DNA from: Clostridia bacterium
GTDB taxonomy: Bacteria; Bacillota; Clostridia; Monoglobales; Monoglobaceae
Length of the DNA stretch: 64,000 nucleotides
Direction of reading: 5' to 3'
Assembly: GCA_017397725.1 (NCBI GenBank)
Contig: JAFQIA010000027.1
Location: forward strand, 1 to 64,000
The notes under the pieces were generated by a model. That model had not been told where the DNA came from. It saw nothing but the letters and a program-made list of their open reading frames with translations, and did not search any database. The position numbers and the translations under genes are program-made. Each line of letters starts with the position of its first letter. Position 1 is the stretch's first letter. Shown here in pieces: positions 62,048-64,000 of the stretch.

Positions 62048-63742
62048 ATGAACTTGGTTGGCAAACGATTGGCAGGCCGTTATGAAATACAAGAAGAAAT
62101 CGGCAAAGGCGGTATGGCACAGGTCTACAAGGCTTGGTGCAACCTCTTAAATCGCTATGTGGCGATTAAGGTGCTGAAAGAAGAATTTAAAGATGACAAG
62201 GAATTTGTGCATCGTTTTAATGTGGAGGCGCAGGCGGCTGCCCGCATCTCCAATCCTCACGTGGTTTCTATCTATGATGTAGGCTATGAAAACGGACTTT
62301 ATTACATTGTGATGGAGTATGTAGAGGGAATTACCTTAAAAGAATACATCGCCGAAAAAGGCAAGCTCTCCTGGCGGGAGGCGGTAAGCTACGCATCTCA
62401 GATTTGTGAGGGGCTGGAGGCAGCACATAAGAATCAGGTCATTCATCGTGATATCAAACCCCAGAATATTATTATGGCACCGGACGGCACCTTAAAGGTG
62501 ACCGATTTCGGCATTGCCAGAGCCACCAACGGACAGGCAACCGTGACCATGGCAAACACCGCCATCGGGACGGTGCATTACCTGTCACCGGAACAGGCAC
62601 GGGGCGGCTATACCGATGCCAGAACCGATATTTATTCCATGGGTGTGGTTCTTTATGAAATGCTGACCGGCAAGCTTCCCTTCACCGATGACAGTCCTGT
62701 GGCGGTAGCGATTAAGCATATTCAGGAGGCACCGGCGCCCATCAAGGAGTTTGCGCCGGCGGTTCCCGATTCGGTTGCCAAGGTGACCATGAAGGCAATG
62801 GCAAAGAATCCGGAGGAGCGCTACGCAACAGCCGGAGCATTTGTAAAGGATTTGCGTCAGGTGCTCATTGACCCCAACGGAGAATTCAGTGTATCAGATT
62901 TCTATGGAACACCCAAGAAAGAAGATATGGATACCACACTCCAGATGAAAAAGGTGGATGATACCACCATCGAAGAGTATGCGCAAAAAATTGATCAGGA
63001 AGTGGAGGAGAAGAAGCTGAGAGAGATTAACGAAAAACGCGATATGCGTGCAGAAAAGAAAAAAGAACAAAAGGTTACCTTGCTGGCAGTATTGTCTGCA
63101 GTATTGGTGGTTGCCCTTTTGTGGATGGCGTTCTCCTCGTTGACCGGTGGCGTTGGCCTTTTTGGCGGAACCGAGAAAATCGACATTCCTGCTCTTTTGG
63201 ATATGGAATTGAAAGCTGCACAGGAACAATACAAAGACCAATTCAGCATTGTTCGCCGTTCTGAGACCCAGAGTGATAAGCCGGTTGGCGTGATTCTGGA
63301 ACAGACTCCTCAGGCAGGCGACAAGGTGAACAAGCGGGAAGATATTGTGATTTATGTGGTAGTCAGCGCAGGGAATGAGGTTATCACCCTCAATGACTAT
63401 GTTGGCAAACACCGTGACGAGGCAAGAACTGCGTTGATTGATGCGGGTTATCAGGTAAACATCATTGAAAAGTTCAGCGATTCTGAGGAAAAGGATAAGG
63501 TCCTTGCCCAAGAGCCTGCAGCTGGTGGTACTGTTGCCAAGGGTGGCTTGGTAACCCTGTATATCAGCAAGGGTTCGGAAACTGCGGAACCCACGGCATC
63601 TGCAACCGCATCGGCTGAACCGACCGCAACCGCAACGGCATCGGCAGAGCCTACTGCAACTACAACCGCAACCAAGCCTCCGGTGCAGACTGCACCCAAC
63701 GGCGACGGCGGAAATGGCGGCGCGCCCACCATCGGCGACTGA
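62048..63742 (+). CDS. prkC: Stk1/PrkC-type serine/threonine kinase with PASTA domains
   Basis: A 564-residue membrane kinase. The kinase domain (about 10-275) has GKGGMAQVYKAW, Lys41 in VAIK, HRDIKPQN with catalytic Asp135, and VTDFGIARA. A Lys/Glu-rich juxtamembrane part precedes the helix at about 342-365. Two PASTA domains outside (about 378-443 and 443-510) should bind peptidoglycan fragments or lipid II, fewer than the three of B. subtilis PrkC. The tail is a Thr/Ala/Glu/Pro repeat (SAEPTAT units) ending in Gly/Asp. ATG 62048 follows AGGAGGG. It works with the Stp phosphatase in cell-wall and growth signalling. Confidence 0.96.
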   Translation: MNLVGKRLAGRYEIQEEIGKGGMAQVYKAWCNLLNRYVAIKVLKEEFKDDKEFVHRFNVEAQAAARISNPHVVSIYDVGYENGLYYIVMEYVEGITLKEYIAEKGKLSWREAVSYASQICEGLEAAHKNQVIHRDIKPQNIIMAPDGTLKVTDFGIARATNGQATVTMANTAIGTVHYLSPEQARGGYTDARTDIYSMGVVLYEMLTGKLPFTDDSPVAVAIKHIQEAPAPIKEFAPAVPDSVAKVTMKAMAKNPEERYATAGAFVKDLRQVLIDPNGEFSVSDFYGTPKKEDMDTTLQMKKVDDTTIEEYAQKIDQEVEEKKLREINEKRDMRAEKKKEQKVTLLAVLSAVLVVALLWMAFSSLTGGVGLFGGTEKIDIPALLDMELKAAQEQYKDQFSIVRRSETQSDKPVGVILEQTPQAGDKVNKREDIVIYVVVSAGNEVITLNDYVGKHRDEARTALIDAGYQVNIIEKFSDSEEKDKVLAQEPAAGGTVAKGGLVTLYISKGSETAEPTASATASAEPTATATASAEPTATTTATKPPVQTAPNGDGGNGGAPTIGD

Positions 63743-63743
63743 T

Positions 63744-64000
63744 ATGGGGAATTATCAAGGAAGAATTATCAAAGGAATCGGCGGTTTCTACTATGTAGAT
63801 ACCGCCGACGGCATCTTTGAATGCCGTGCAAGGGGGATTTTCCGCAAGGAAAAGGTGACCCCGCTTGTGGGGGATGTGGTTCGGATTTCGGTGGATGAAA
63901 GTTCCAAAACCGGAGCGGTGGAGGAAATTTTTCCTCGCAACAATGTGTTGCTTCGCCCGCCGGTTGCCAATGTAACCCAGATGGCGGTGGTGGTGGCAAC
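63744..64000 (+). CDS. rsgA: ribosome small subunit-dependent GTPase A, N-terminal part
   Basis: The first 85 residues of RsgA, cut by the right edge. The N-terminal OB-fold is visible: GRIIKGIGGFYYVDT, FECRARGIFRK, PLVGDVVRIS, and IFPRNNVLLRPPVANVTQM, where the linker to the GTPase begins. ATG 63744 starts one base after the kinase stop TGA (63740-63742), with no good ribosome site, so translation is probably coupled. RsgA helps 30S maturation. Confidence 0.93.
   Translation, partial: MGNYQGRIIKGIGGFYYVDTADGIFECRARGIFRKEKVTPLVGDVVRISVDESSKTGAVEEIFPRNNVLLRPPVANVTQMAVVVA

Noticed and set aside
63590-63690. Possible CRISPR or tandem DNA repeat near the end of the kinase gene
   Set aside because: The repeats encode a Thr/Ala/Glu/Pro tail of the protein in frame; there are no spacers.

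Overview
The window reads as chromosomal DNA of an anaerobic, Gram-positive, gut-type member of the Clostridia. The signs are S-layer homology (SLH) surface proteins, a lipobox solute-binding protein, the Fmt-YugP-RsmB-RlmN-Stp-PrkC-RsgA gene order of Firmicutes, FeoAB, an oxygen-reducing flavodiiron protein with thioredoxin and its reductase, meso-diaminopimelate dehydrogenase, and sigma-A promoters with extended -10 elements. No phage, transposase, CRISPR, rRNA or tRNA was seen.

Region 1 (1-28950, AT-rich, all on the + strand) is a polysaccharide-utilisation cluster. It holds a partial sugar-isomerase-like end, a large modular surface protein that an in-frame TGA splits from an SGNH esterase domain, an LplABC-type ABC importer without its ATPase, a membrane-bound AraC-type regulator, a giant SLH protein, a heparinase II/III-like polysaccharide lyase, a modular Ig/LamG-like protein, a cytoplasmic GH105 unsaturated uronyl hydrolase, a GH94 cellobiose phosphorylase, a TIM-barrel sugar isomerase/epimerase, an exported beta-helix protein and an acyl esterase. 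A consistent route is outside cleavage and deacylation of an acidic polysaccharide, oligosaccharide import, removal of the unsaturated uronate inside, and phosphorolysis of a beta-1,4-glucosyl disaccharide. The target polymer is inference.

Region 2 (29000-33750) has stand-alone units with clear promoters and terminators: a GH13 glycosidase, a small HTH regulator facing a zinc-ribbon membrane protein, and a cytoplasmic GH95 fucosidase-like enzyme. From about here rightward the DNA is visibly richer in G+C.

Region 3 (33756-37351) is an operon of cupin, ZIP metal transporter, flavodiiron protein, thioredoxin and thioredoxin reductase.

Region 4 (37400-40910) is the most interesting part. A cobalamin riboswitch followed by an intrinsic terminator controls an SLH-anchored protein with a DUF4430-like domain and a probable alpha/alpha toroid, overlapping a membrane-anchored DUF4430 (transcobalamin C-terminal-like) protein. 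I read the pair as a surface cobalamin-capture system resembling a split transcobalamin.

Region 5 (40915-49010, - strand) carries an acyl-CoA ligase, an orphan HlyD-like adaptor, a ferritin-like protein with FeoB and FeoA, MurA and a small hypothetical gene. Region 6 (49020-57160) has a CorC/CNNM-type protein, a divergent type IIA topoisomerase pair, Ddh, and HisH-HisF without the rest of the histidine operon. Region 7 (57250-64000) is the conserved Fmt to RsgA housekeeping operon, with RsgA cut by the window edge.
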